Origin: an uncultured Xylophilus sp.
Lineage (GTDB): Bacteria > Pseudomonadota > Gammaproteobacteria > Burkholderiales > Burkholderiaceae_C
DNA: 64,000 nucleotides
Reading direction: 5' to 3'
NCBI GenBank assembly: GCA_913776965.1
Contig: CAJYQL010000123.1
Span: forward strand, 39,504 to 103,503
Below are positions 47,771 to 56,818 of the stretch, piece by piece. Made by a program: the position numbers and the translations under genes. Each line of letters begins with the position of its first letter. Position 1 is the stretch's first letter. The notes under the pieces are model-generated. The model was not told the origin of the DNA. It saw only the letters and a list, made by a program, of their open reading frames with translations, and searched no databases.

Positions 47771-47997
47771 GGATTTTCCTCCCGGATGGATGTTTCCGCG
47801 CGTAACCGCCCGCGCTGCCGGCCAGCTCTCATGAGTGGGTGTTTTCGTCATTTCTGTGACCGACGGCCGATCGTAGGCAGCGGGTGGCCGACCGGCGTGC
47901 CGGATTGACCGGTGCCGGCGTAGGCTATCCGGACGACCGGACGTAGGCCGGCCCTGCGCACCCGTACGACGCCGCATCCCGCAATTCCTTAGAATCC

Positions 47998-48110
47998 CCG
48001 CTCCTTTGGGGAGTAGCCTGCTTCCGGTTCCCGGAAGCGCCCGCGTCAACAGACTCGGCACCGTCGCGTGCCGTGGCGCGGGCAGCCGTCAGGGTTGGCG
48101 AGACCAGCGG
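47998..48110 (+). ncRNA. yybP-ykoY manganese riboswitch
   Basis: Leader of mntP with the family's conserved blocks: CTTTGGGGAGTAGCC (48004-48018), a stem GCTTCCGG-TTC-CCGGAAGC (48020-48038), GTCAACAGACTCGG and GGTTGGCGAGACCA (48093-48106). Downstream, two mutually exclusive stems are possible, GGACGCG with CGCGTCC (48115/48131) and TGCAGGACGC with GCGTCTTGCA (48111/48148), which would be the expression platform. Manganese binding should turn on mntP. Confidence 0.85.
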
Positions 48111-48180
48111 TGCAGGACGCGGCCCGGCCGCGCGTCCGTGCGCCGTGGCGTCTTGCACTGGCCTGGATCCCGTCTCCCCC

Positions 48181-48768
48181 ATGAATTTCGCTTCCACCCT
48201 GCTGCTCGCCTTCGCCATGTCGACGGACGCCTTCGCCGCGGCCGTCGGCAAGGGCGCTGCCCTGCACCGTCCGCCGCTGCGCGAGGCGGTGCGCACCGGC
48301 CTGATCTTCGGCGCCATCGAGGCGGTGACCCCCGTCATCGGCTGGGCCGCCGGCCTGGTCGCAGCCAGCTACGTCAAGGCCTGGGACCACTGGATCGCCT
48401 TCGCGCTGCTCGGCGTGCTCGGCCTGCGCATGGTGCATGCCGGCTGGACCGGCGCCGACGCCGACGCGGAGGCCCCGCCGTCCGAGCGGCCGCGCCGCCA
48501 CGGCTTCTGGGTGTTGGCCCTGACCGGGCTCGGCACCAGCATCGACGCGATGGCGGTGGGCGTGGGCCTGGCCTTCGTGGATGCCGACATCCTCTCGACC
48601 GCGCTGGCCATCGGGCTGGCCACGACGCTGATGGTGACCGCCGGCGTCCTGGTCGGCCGCGTCGTCGGCCGCATGGCCGGCCGGCGGGCCGAGATCGCGG
48701 GCGGCCTCGTGCTGATCGGGATCGGCTGCACCATCCTGTACGAGCACCTGACGCAGGTGGCCGGCTGA
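48181..48768 (+). CDS. mntP: Manganese efflux pump MntP
   Basis: 195 residues with about six membrane segments. The MntP motif [13 protein letters not shown] near residue 13 repeats as [15 protein letters not shown] in the second half; the paired Asp residues are essential for manganese export in the E. coli protein. It protects the cytoplasm from excess manganese. The upstream leader is a yybP-ykoY riboswitch, the usual control of this gene. The MFS gene follows with a 1-bp overlap (TGATG). Confidence 0.93.
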   Translation: MNFASTLLLAFAMSTDAFAAAVGKGAALHRPPLREAVRTGLIFGAIEAVTPVIGWAAGLVAASYVKAWDHWIAFALLGVLGLRMVHAGWTGADADAEAPPSERPRRHGFWVLALTGLGTSIDAMAVGVGLAFVDADILSTALAIGLATTLMVTAGVLVGRVVGRMAGRRAEIAGGLVLIGIGCTILYEHLTQVAG

Positions 48769-49940
48769 TGCCCGGCCCCACGCCGCCACCGCCGCTGACG
48801 GCCCCGCTGCTGCTGTTGCTGGCAGCAGGTGCCGGCCTGTCGGTGGCGGCGCTCTACTACGCGCAGCCGATGCTCGCCGTGGTGGCGGCCGACCTGCGGG
48901 CGTCGGCCGGGGCGATCGGCTGGGTGCCGACCCTCACCCAGCTCGGCTACGCGGCTGGCATCCTGCTGCTGGCGCCGCTCGGCGACCGGTACGACCGGCG
49001 CACCATCATCCTCGGCAAGTGCGGGCTGCTCGGCGCCGCCCTGCTGGCCGCCGCCGCGGCGCCGAACCTCGGCGTCCTGCTGGCGGCGAGCCTGGCGATC
49101 GGCGTGGCGGCGACCATGGCGCAGGACCTGGTGCCGGCCGCCGCGGTGCTGGCGCCGGAAGCGCGCCGCGGCCGCACGGTGGGCACGGTGATGACCGGCC
49201 TGCTGCTCGGCATCCTACTGTCGCGGGTGGTGAGCGGACTGGTGGCCGAACACGCCGGCTGGCGCGCGATGTTCGTCGCGGCCGCCGCCGGCATGGCGCT
49301 GCTGGGTGCGGCGCTGTGGCATGGCTTGCCGCGCTTCGCGCCGACCACGCAGCTGCCCTACGGCGCGCTGCTGGCCTCGCTGCTGCCGCTGTGGCGGCGC
49401 CATGCCGGCCTGCGCCGCGCCGCCATCGCGCAGGGGCTGCTCGGGCTGGCGTTCAGCGCCTTCTGGTCCACGCTGGCGGTGATGCTGCAGGCCGCGCCCT
49501 TCCACCTGGGCAGCGCCGCCGCCGGAGCCTTCGGCGCGGCCGGCGCGGCCGGTGCGCTGGCGGCGCCGCTCGCCGGCCGGCTGGCCGACCGGCGCGGGCC
49601 GGAGCCGGTCACCCGCGTCGGCACCGCGCTGGTCGCGGCCGCCTTCCTCGCGATGGCGGCGGGCCCGGACCGGCTGTGGCTGCTGGCGGTGGGTGCGGTG
49701 GTCTTCGACCTGGGCGTGCAGGCCACGCTGATCGCCCACCAGAGCATCGTCTACGGGCTCGACCCCGGCGCCCGCAGCCGGCTCAACGCGGTGCTGGTGA
49801 CCGGCATGTTCGCCGGCATGGCGGCCGGCGCGGCCCTCGGCAGCCAGTTGCTGGCGCACGCCGGCTGGCCGGGCGTCTGCCTGCTGGCGGCCGGCGCCGC
49901 GGCAGCGGCGCTGGCAGTGCGGCTGATGCCACCGCGCTGA
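48768..49940 (+). CDS. MFS transporter
   Basis: 390 residues with about 12 membrane segments. The MFS loop motif is GDRYDRRTIIL after the second helix, and GRLADRRGPEPVTR after the eighth. Overall it resembles the drug-proton antiporter/AraJ-like group. Its start codon shares a base with the mntP stop, so it is translated from the riboswitch-controlled mRNA. That could mean a role in metal or stress homeostasis, but no metal specificity is visible in the sequence. Confidence 0.88.
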   Translation: MPGPTPPPPLTAPLLLLLAAGAGLSVAALYYAQPMLAVVAADLRASAGAIGWVPTLTQLGYAAGILLLAPLGDRYDRRTIILGKCGLLGAALLAAAAAPNLGVLLAASLAIGVAATMAQDLVPAAAVLAPEARRGRTVGTVMTGLLLGILLSRVVSGLVAEHAGWRAMFVAAAAGMALLGAALWHGLPRFAPTTQLPYGALLASLLPLWRRHAGLRRAAIAQGLLGLAFSAFWSTLAVMLQAAPFHLGSAAAGAFGAAGAAGALAAPLAGRLADRRGPEPVTRVGTALVAAAFLAMAAGPDRLWLLAVGAVVFDLGVQATLIAHQSIVYGLDPGARSRLNAVLVTGMFAGMAAGAALGSQLLAHAGWPGVCLLAAGAAAAALAVRLMPPR

Positions 49941-49959
49941 CGCCGGCGCGCGGGCTTCG

Positions 49960-52900
49960 TCAGCGCGCGGTGCCGGCGGCGCCCCGCCGCCGCACCCAGT
50001 CGGCGATCAGCGCGCGGATCTGCGGATGGTCGACCGGCTTGACGAGGTGCGCATCGGCGCCGGCCTCGGCCGAACGGCGGCGATCGTCGTCCTGGCCCCA
50101 GCCGGTGGCGGCCAGGATCAGCATGCCGGCGCCCCAGGGTTCGGCGCGGATGCGGCGCACCACCTCCCAGCCGTCCAGGCCTGGCATGCCGATGTCGAGC
50201 AGCAGCACGTCCGGCCGGTGCGTCCGCGCCGCCTCCAGTGCCTGCGGACCGTCGGTCGCGCGGTGCACCGTGTGGCCGTCGCGGGCGAACAGGTGCGCCA
50301 GCGCCCAGGCGGCGTCGGCGTTGTCGTCGGCGATCAGCACCACGAGCCGCGGCGGGCGGCCGTCGGCCGGCGCATCGGCCCCCGTGCCGACGGGGGCCGC
50401 AGGCATCGCCGGGGCCGGGACCGGGGCGGCAGGGACCGGCAGCGGCAGCGTCACGGTGAAGCGGCTGCCCCGGCCCGGTCCCGCACTGCTGCCGGTCACC
50501 CGGCCGCCGTGCAGCTCGACCAGGCTGCGGACCAGCGCCAGGCCGATGCCCATGCCGTGCAGCTCCTCGCCGTGCGCACCGGGCGCCTGCCGGAACATCT
50601 CGAACATCGACTCGACCGACTCCGGCGCCATGCCGATGCCGTCGTCGCTCACCTCGAACACCACCGCATCGCCCTCGCACCGCGCCGACAGCCCGACCCG
50701 CCCGCCGGGCGGCGTGTACTTGGCGGCGTTGCCGAGCAGGTTCGACAGCACCTGGCTCAGCCGCACCGGGTCGGCGCGCAGCACCGTGGCGGCGATCGGC
50801 ACGTCCAGCGCCAGCCGGTGGCCGGCGGCGTTGATCTGCGGCCGCACCGCCTCGACCGCCGCCTCCACCACCGCACCGACCGCGACCCGGGCGGTCCGCA
50901 GCACCAGCTTGCCCAGCCTCAGCCGGGACATGTCGAGCAGGTCGTCGAGCAGCACCTTCATCGTCGAGGCCTGGCGGCGCACCACCTGGCCGGCCTGGGC
51001 CACCGGGTCGTCAGCGGACGGCGCGCCGCGGTCCAGCATCTCGCCCACGCCGTGGATCGCCGCCAGCGGATTGCGCAGCTCGTGCGACAGTACCGCGAGG
51101 AAACGTTCTTTGGTCGCGTCCGCCGCCTCCAGCGCGGCGCGCGCGGCTTCCTTTTCCTGCAGCGCCCGCACCAGCTCGGCCTGGCTGTCCTCCAGCGCAT
51201 GGCGGGCCGCGCGTTCCTCGCTCTGATCGCGCAGGATCTTCACGAAGCCGACCGCGTCGCCGGCCCGGTCGTGCATCGCCATGGTGGCGCCGCTCGCCCA
51301 GAACTGGCTGCCGTCCTTGCGCACCTGCCGGTGCTCCAGCAGGGCGCGGCGGCCCTCCAGCGCGGTGCGCGCCTCGCGTGCGGGCACGTCGGCGGCGCGG
51401 TCGGCGTCGGTGAACAGCAGGTCGCAGGGCTGGCCGACGATCTCGTCCTCGGTGTAGCCGAGCAGCCGCTGGGCGCCGGCGTTCCAGCTGGTGATCGCCC
51501 GCTGCAGGTCGGTCGAGAAGATCGCGTATTCGGTGGCGTTCTCGATCACCAGGCGCAGCCGCTCCTCGCTGGCGCGCAGCGCGTCCTCGGCACGCTTGCG
51601 TTCGGTGATGTCCACGAAGCTGATCACCACGCCGGCGATCCGGTCCTCCAGCGTGCGGTAGGGCCGTGCCCGCACCATGAACCACTGGCCGCCGGCCTGG
51701 CCGACCTCGCGCTCCAGCGGCACCAGTTCGTCCAGCACCCGGTGCGCGTCCTCGTCGAGTTCGGGATAGTGCAGCCGGGTCTTGAGGTCCGACAGCGGCC
51801 GGCCGACGTCGGTCGGGATCAGGTGGAACAGCACCACCGCCGCCGGCGTGTAGCGGGTGATGCACAGCGCACGGTCGAGGAACACGGTCGCGATGGCGGT
51901 CGCGTCCATCAGGTTGTGCATGTCGCTGTTGGCATTGCCCAGCTGGTCGACCTTGCTCTTGAGCTCCTGGTTGACGGTGGTCAGCTCCTCGTTGATCGAC
52001 TGCAGCTCCTCGCGGCTGGTCTCCAGCTCCTCGGTGGCCGAGCGCAGCTCCTCGTTCATCGCCTGCAGCTCTTCGTTGCTGGCCTTCAGCTCCTCGGTGG
52101 AGGCTTCGTACTGCTCGACGGTGTCGCGCAAATGGGACTTGAGCCGCTCCAGCTCGCGGTCGAGGTGGTGGGCGGCGGCATCGCTTTCGCGGGTCGCGGG
52201 GCCGTCGGGAATGCAGTGCGGTGCCGCATCGGTCTGCAGCAGCAGGAACACCAGCAGCAGGCCCGGCGCGAGCGCCTGGGCCGGCACCACCCGCATGCCG
52301 ACGGTGGCCGGGCCGTCGCCGAGGTCGACCGCCAGCGGCATCACGTCCACCGTCTCGCCCGACTGCGCGGCCTGGTAGAGGGCGGCACGCAGTTCGATGC
52401 GCAGGCTGGGATGGATCGCCCGCAGCAGGTTGCGCGTCGGCTCGCCGCCGGCGAACTGCAGGAAGCGGCCGGCCGAGGGCGACAGGTGCAGCAGCTCGTA
52501 TTCGGCATCGACCAGCAGCGACGGCGGCGCGAGCTGCTCGACCAGCTGGAGGTGCATGTCGCCCCAGGACTGCGCGCGGCCTTCCAGCAGCTCGCCGGCA
52601 CGGCCGAAAGGCGGCACGGCCGCGAAGACGCCGCCCGGCCGCTGCCCGGCGCGGCCGTCGAGCGACAGGGCCAGCGCGGCGCCCGGCGTTTCCGGCAGCG
52701 GCAGCCGGCTGCGCGACAGCGGCCGCTGGGCGTAGAAGCGGTGCTTCTTGTCGAGCACCGCGAACTGCGGGCTGGCCTCGTCGATCGACTCCGACGCGCC
52801 GAGCATCAGCAGCGCCTCGGGCTGCATCGCGAAATGGAAGGTCTCCACCAGGCGCGCCTGGGCCGGCCGGGTGAGGTAGATCATTAGGTTGCGGCAGGTG

Positions 52901-54228
52901 ACCAGGTCCAGCCGCGAGAAGGGCGAGTCCTTCAGCACGTCGTGCACCGCGAACAGCACCATCTCGCGCAGCTCGCGGCGCACCCGCAGCCCGCCCAGCT
53001 CCTTGACGAAGAAGCGCCGCAGCCGGTCTTCGTTCACGTCGGCCTGGATCGTCGGCGGATACAGGCCTTCGCGCGCCACGCGGATCGCATCCTCGTCGAG
53101 GTCGGTGGCGAACACCTGGATCATCGGCGGCGCCTCCAGCGTGCGGGCATGCTCGGTCAGCAGCATGGCGATGCTGTAGGCCTCCTCGCCGGTGGCGCAG
53201 GCCACCGTCCAGACCCGCAGCGTGTCCGACGGGCCCTTGCCGGCGAACAGCCGCGGCAGGCGGGCCTGCAGCGCGTCGAAGCTGTCGGCGTCGCGGAAGA
53301 AGTTGGTCACGCTGATCAGCAGGTCCTGCAGCAGCGCGCCCGCCTCGCCCGGCCGGGTGCGCAGCACGTCGAGGTAGTCGCGCAGCTCGGCGACGCCGTT
53401 GACCTGCATGCGCCGGCCGATGCGGCGCAGGATGGTCGCACGCTTGTAGTACGAGAAGTTGCGGCCGGTCCGTCCGCGCAGGAAGGCCAGCACGTCGCGC
53501 AGCGCGGCTTCCTGGCTGCCGCCCTCCTCCCGTGCGGCCGGCACCGCCTCGCCGGCGGGCTCCTCCGGCGGCAACCGGACCGCGTGCTCCAGCCGGCAGT
53601 AGGCCAGCACCCGCGCGGCGATCTGCCCGACCGGCAGCACCCAGTCGACCATGCCGGTGTCGATGGCGGCGCGCGGCATGCCGTCGTATTCGGCCTCCCC
53701 CGGGTCCTGCACCACCGTCAGCCCGCCGCGTTCCTTGATCCGCTTCAGGCCGATCGCGCCGTCGCCGTCGCTGCCGGACAGCACCACCGCCGTCGCATGC
53801 GGGCCATGGGTATCGGCGAGCGTGCGGAAGAACAGGTCCACCGCGACCTGGCGGTAGCGCTCGGCCGGCTGGTCGGCCAGCGCGATGTAGCCGTCGAGCG
53901 ACCGCAGCGTCTTGCGCGGCGGCACGAGGTAGACGGTGTCGGGTTCGATGCGGGCCGTCTGCGCCACCGCGACCACCCGCAGCGGCGTGCACGGCTGCAG
54001 CAGCTCCTGCAGCCGGCTTTCCTCGTCGGGCGGCAGGTGCACCACCACCACAAAGGCCACGCCGGGCCGCAGCGGCAGCGAGCCGAGGAAGGTGCGCAGT
54101 GCCGGCAGTGCGCCGGCCGAGCCACCCAGGCCCACCAGCGGCAGCAGCTGGTTGCCGCGCACCGGTGTGGCGTCGTCGGCGTCGTGGGCGGCCGCTTCCT
54201 CGGCGTGGTCGGGATTCAGTTCTTCCAT
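49960..54228 (-). CDS. CheB-CheR-PAS-histidine kinase-receiver hybrid
   Basis: 1422 residues from the ATG at 54228. Order of domains: CheB methylesterase (20-215; GLGGSAGALPALRTFL with Ser, VVVHLPPDEES with His, SGSDGDGAIGLKRI with Asp), CheR methyltransferase (240-500; RTGRNFSYYKRATILRRIGRRM, TVACATGEEAYSIAMLL), a long coiled coil (about 660-750), PAS domains, HisKA (LSHELRNPLAAIHG), HATPase (GLSARCEGDAVVFEVSDDGIGMA) and a C-terminal receiver with VLLLDIGMPGLDG and LVKPVD. All catalytic residues seem intact. It is cytoplasmic with no membrane segment. No che operon is next to it, so it probably serves a separate signalling path. Confidence 0.92.
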   Translation of the reverse strand: MEELNPDHAEEAAAHDADDATPVRGNQLLPLVGLGGSAGALPALRTFLGSLPLRPGVAFVVVVHLPPDEESRLQELLQPCTPLRVVAVAQTARIEPDTVYLVPPRKTLRSLDGYIALADQPAERYRQVAVDLFFRTLADTHGPHATAVVLSGSDGDGAIGLKRIKERGGLTVVQDPGEAEYDGMPRAAIDTGMVDWVLPVGQIAARVLAYCRLEHAVRLPPEEPAGEAVPAAREEGGSQEAALRDVLAFLRGRTGRNFSYYKRATILRRIGRRMQVNGVAELRDYLDVLRTRPGEAGALLQDLLISVTNFFRDADSFDALQARLPRLFAGKGPSDTLRVWTVACATGEEAYSIAMLLTEHARTLEAPPMIQVFATDLDEDAIRVAREGLYPPTIQADVNEDRLRRFFVKELGGLRVRRELREMVLFAVHDVLKDSPFSRLDLVTCRNLMIYLTRPAQARLVETFHFAMQPEALLMLGASESIDEASPQFAVLDKKHRFYAQRPLSRSRLPLPETPGAALALSLDGRAGQRPGGVFAAVPPFGRAGELLEGRAQSWGDMHLQLVEQLAPPSLLVDAEYELLHLSPSAGRFLQFAGGEPTRNLLRAIHPSLRIELRAALYQAAQSGETVDVMPLAVDLGDGPATVGMRVVPAQALAPGLLLVFLLLQTDAAPHCIPDGPATRESDAAAHHLDRELERLKSHLRDTVEQYEASTEELKASNEELQAMNEELRSATEELETSREELQSINEELTTVNQELKSKVDQLGNANSDMHNLMDATAIATVFLDRALCITRYTPAAVVLFHLIPTDVGRPLSDLKTRLHYPELDEDAHRVLDELVPLEREVGQAGGQWFMVRARPYRTLEDRIAGVVISFVDITERKRAEDALRASEERLRLVIENATEYAIFSTDLQRAITSWNAGAQRLLGYTEDEIVGQPCDLLFTDADRAADVPAREARTALEGRRALLEHRQVRKDGSQFWASGATMAMHDRAGDAVGFVKILRDQSEERAARHALEDSQAELVRALQEKEAARAALEAADATKERFLAVLSHELRNPLAAIHGVGEMLDRGAPSADDPVAQAGQVVRRQASTMKVLLDDLLDMSRLRLGKLVLRTARVAVGAVVEAAVEAVRPQINAAGHRLALDVPIAATVLRADPVRLSQVLSNLLGNAAKYTPPGGRVGLSARCEGDAVVFEVSDDGIGMAPESVESMFEMFRQAPGAHGEELHGMGIGLALVRSLVELHGGRVTGSSAGPGRGSRFTVTLPLPVPAAPVPAPAMPAAPVGTGADAPADGRPPRLVVLIADDNADAAWALAHLFARDGHTVHRATDGPQALEAARTHRPDVLLLDIGMPGLDGWEVVRRIRAEPWGAGMLILAATGWGQDDDRRRSAEAGADAHLVKPVDHPQIRALIADWVRRRGAAGTAR

Positions 54229-54315
54229 GGGCACGCGGTCCTTCCTGGTGGCGACCGGCATTGTCGCAAGCCCCGGCGGACCGCCCGGCCCCCGTCCCAG
54301 GGCTATGCTGCGGCG

Positions 54316-55092
54316 ATGCACGAGCCGTTGCGCAAGACCTTTCTGCTCCTCCTCCTGGCCGCTGTGACCGCCGCCTGCTGGTGGGTCCGGCCCGACGATG
54401 CCGCCCGCCGCTTCGTGCAGGACGGCCTGCAGCGCTCGCTCGCGAGCTTCGCCGCGGCCCGCGCGATCGGCGCCGCACTGGCGGTGGCCCAGGGCACCGA
54501 GGTGACGGCGCAGCCGCTGGGCGTCGGCGTGGTGCTGGCGCCCGGGCAGGCGCTCAAGCCGGCGAGCGACCTGGTCGAACAGTTCGCGACGCTGATGCTC
54601 GCGGCCAGCGCAGCCTTCGGGGTGCAGCTGCTGCTGGCGAACATCGGCGCGCACTGGCTCGTCTCGGCGCTGCTCACCGCCGCGCTGGTCGCCTGGGTCG
54701 CGCTGCGCTGGCGGTCCGATGCCCCGCGGCGCCGGGCGGCGCGCCGGCTGGCACCGGTGCTGGCCGCGCTGCTGCTGGCACGCTTCGCCGTGCCGGCACT
54801 GGCGGCCGGCAACGAGGCCCTGTTCCGGCTGGTGATGGCACCCGACTACGCCGTGGCGCAGGCGACCCTCGCCAATGCGGGCCAGCGCCCGCCGGCCGAC
54901 GAGGGCTGGCTCGACCGGCTGAAGCGCGCACCGCAGGAGGTGCAGCAGCGCCTGGGCGACCTCGCCGCACGCGTGGGCCGGGCGGTGGAGCAGATGGTCC
55001 GGCTGATCGCCTTTTTCCTGCTGCAGACGCTGCTGCTGCCGCTGTTCTTCCTGTGGCTGCTGCGGCGGCTGTGCCGGATGCTGCTGGCCTGA
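54316..55092 (+). CDS. Hypothetical membrane protein
   Basis: 258 residues with hydrophobic segments near 8-24, 92-112, 114-132, 148-168 and 226-252. A helical soluble part (PPADEGWLDRLKRAPQEVQQRLGDLAARVGRAVEQMV) precedes the last one. I recognise no family. It diverges from the hybrid kinase gene with an 87-bp gap and lies 37 bp before the gspA-like gene on the same strand. Confidence 0.65.
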   Translation: MHEPLRKTFLLLLLAAVTAACWWVRPDDAARRFVQDGLQRSLASFAAARAIGAALAVAQGTEVTAQPLGVGVVLAPGQALKPASDLVEQFATLMLAASAAFGVQLLLANIGAHWLVSALLTAALVAWVALRWRSDAPRRRAARRLAPVLAALLLARFAVPALAAGNEALFRLVMAPDYAVAQATLANAGQRPPADEGWLDRLKRAPQEVQQRLGDLAARVGRAVEQMVRLIAFFLLQTLLLPLFFLWLLRRLCRMLLA

Positions 55093-55129
55093 CGCCGCAC
55101 CCGGTGCGACTGGCTATGCTCGCGGCCCT

Positions 55130-56788
55130 ATGTACGCGCACTCCTTCGGCCTGACGCACGAGCCGTTCTCCATCGCGCCGGACCCGCGCTACCTGTTCAT
55201 GAGCGAGCGCCACCGGGAGGCGCTGGCACACCTGCTCTACGGCCTGGGCGGCGGTGGCGGCTTCGTGCTGCTGACCGGCGAGATCGGCACCGGCAAGACC
55301 ACCGTCTGCCGCTGTTTCCTGGAGCAGGTGCCGGCGGGCTGCCACGTCGCCTACATCTTCAATCCGCGGCTGACGGTGCACGAGCTGCTGCAGATCGTCT
55401 GCGACGAGTTCGGCGTGCCGCATGCCGCGGCGGGCCCCGGCCCCGAGACGGCACGCGACTGCATCGAGCCGCTCAACGCCTTCCTGCTGCGCACCCATGC
55501 GGCCGGCGAGAGCGCGGTGCTGGTGATCGACGAGGCGCAGAACCTGTCGGCCGACGTGCTGGAGCAGCTGCGCCTGCTGACCAACCTGGAAACCAGCGAG
55601 CGCAAGCTGCTGCAGATCGTGCTGATCGGCCAGCCCGAACTGCGCGGCCAGCTCGCCCGCCCGGAGCTGGAGCAGCTGGCGCAGCGGGTGATCGCCCGCT
55701 ACCACCTCGATGCGCTGAGCGAGGCCGAGACGGCGCAGTACGTCGCCCACCGGCTGGCGGTCGCCGGCCATGCCGGCGCCCTGCCCTTCGACCGCGGGGC
55801 GCTGCGGCGCATCCACCGCGCGACGCGCGGCGTGCCGCGGCGCATCAACCTGCTGTGCGGGCGGGCGCTGCTCGGCGCCTATGCGCGCGGCCGGCAGACG
55901 GTGGACCGCCGCATGGTGGACCAGGCGGCGCGCGAGGTGTTCGGCACCCTTGGCGAGGCGCCGGCGGCCCGCGGTCCGCGGCGCGGCTGGGTGCTGGCGG
56001 GCGGCGGACTGCTGGCGGGGGCGGCGCTTGCCGCAGGCGCGTTCGTCTGGGCACCGGGACGGACCGGCACGCCCGGCCCGGCCGCGCCGCTGGCCGCCTC
56101 GCCGGTCGCGCCGAAACCAGAACGCACAGCGCCGGAGTCGGAACGCGCCCTGCCGACGGCGACCGCGCCTGCGGCGTCCGACCTCGCCGGCGTCTTCGCC
56201 GAATGGCCGCGGCAAGAGGACGCAGCCTGGCGCGCTCTGGCGCCGGCCTGGGGGGTTGCCGCGCCGGCCGCTGCCGACGGCGATCCCTGCCGCGTGCTGG
56301 CGCGCCGGCAGCTGGCGTGCTTCCGGGGCAGCCGTATCGGCTTGGGGCTGCTGCGCCAGCTCGACCGGCCGGGCGTCCTGACGCTCTACGACGAAGCGCA
56401 GCGGCCGGCCTATGCGCTGCTGACCGGCCTGGACGGCGATGCGGTGGTACTGCAGGCGGGCGACCGGACCGTGCGGGTGCCGCCGGCCCTGCTGGCGGCC
56501 CACTGGCGCGGCGAGTTCGCCACGCTGTGGCGCGAGGGTGCGCCGGCCGATCCGATGGCCGGTAGCGCCGACGACTGGCTGGCGGCCCAGCTGGCGCGCA
56601 CCGAACCGCCCGCCGCCGGCCCGCCGCCGTCGCTGCGCAACCGCATCTACCGCTTCCAGCTGGCCCAGGGACTGACGCCCGACGGCCGCGCCGGACCGAT
56701 CACCTTCATGCAGCTCAACCGCGCGACCGGCGTGGACGAACCCCGCCTCGCGCAACCGCCGGTGGCGACGCCCTCCCCCGCCCGCTGA
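55130..56788 (+). CDS. gspA: GspA/ExeA-type AAA+ ATPase with peptidoglycan-binding end
   Basis: 552 residues. The ExeA start MYAHSFGLTHEPFSIAPDPRYLFMS is followed by Walker A GEIGTGKTT, Walker B AVLVIDEAQNLS and a sensor region. A membrane segment lies near 285-303. The periplasmic part has an Ala/Pro linker and ends with a peptidoglycan-binding domain (RNRIYRFQLAQGLTPDGRAGPITFMQLNRATG). With GspB it inserts the GspD secretin of the type II secretion system through the cell wall. gspB follows 30 bp downstream. Confidence 0.92.
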   Translation: MYAHSFGLTHEPFSIAPDPRYLFMSERHREALAHLLYGLGGGGGFVLLTGEIGTGKTTVCRCFLEQVPAGCHVAYIFNPRLTVHELLQIVCDEFGVPHAAAGPGPETARDCIEPLNAFLLRTHAAGESAVLVIDEAQNLSADVLEQLRLLTNLETSERKLLQIVLIGQPELRGQLARPELEQLAQRVIARYHLDALSEAETAQYVAHRLAVAGHAGALPFDRGALRRIHRATRGVPRRINLLCGRALLGAYARGRQTVDRRMVDQAAREVFGTLGEAPAARGPRRGWVLAGGGLLAGAALAAGAFVWAPGRTGTPGPAAPLAASPVAPKPERTAPESERALPTATAPAASDLAGVFAEWPRQEDAAWRALAPAWGVAAPAAADGDPCRVLARRQLACFRGSRIGLGLLRQLDRPGVLTLYDEAQRPAYALLTGLDGDAVVLQAGDRTVRVPPALLAAHWRGEFATLWREGAPADPMAGSADDWLAAQLARTEPPAAGPPPSLRNRIYRFQLAQGLTPDGRAGPITFMQLNRATGVDEPRLAQPPVATPSPAR

Positions 56789-56818
56789 GACTGCACGCCG
56801 ACGTCTCCCGCTCCTGCC

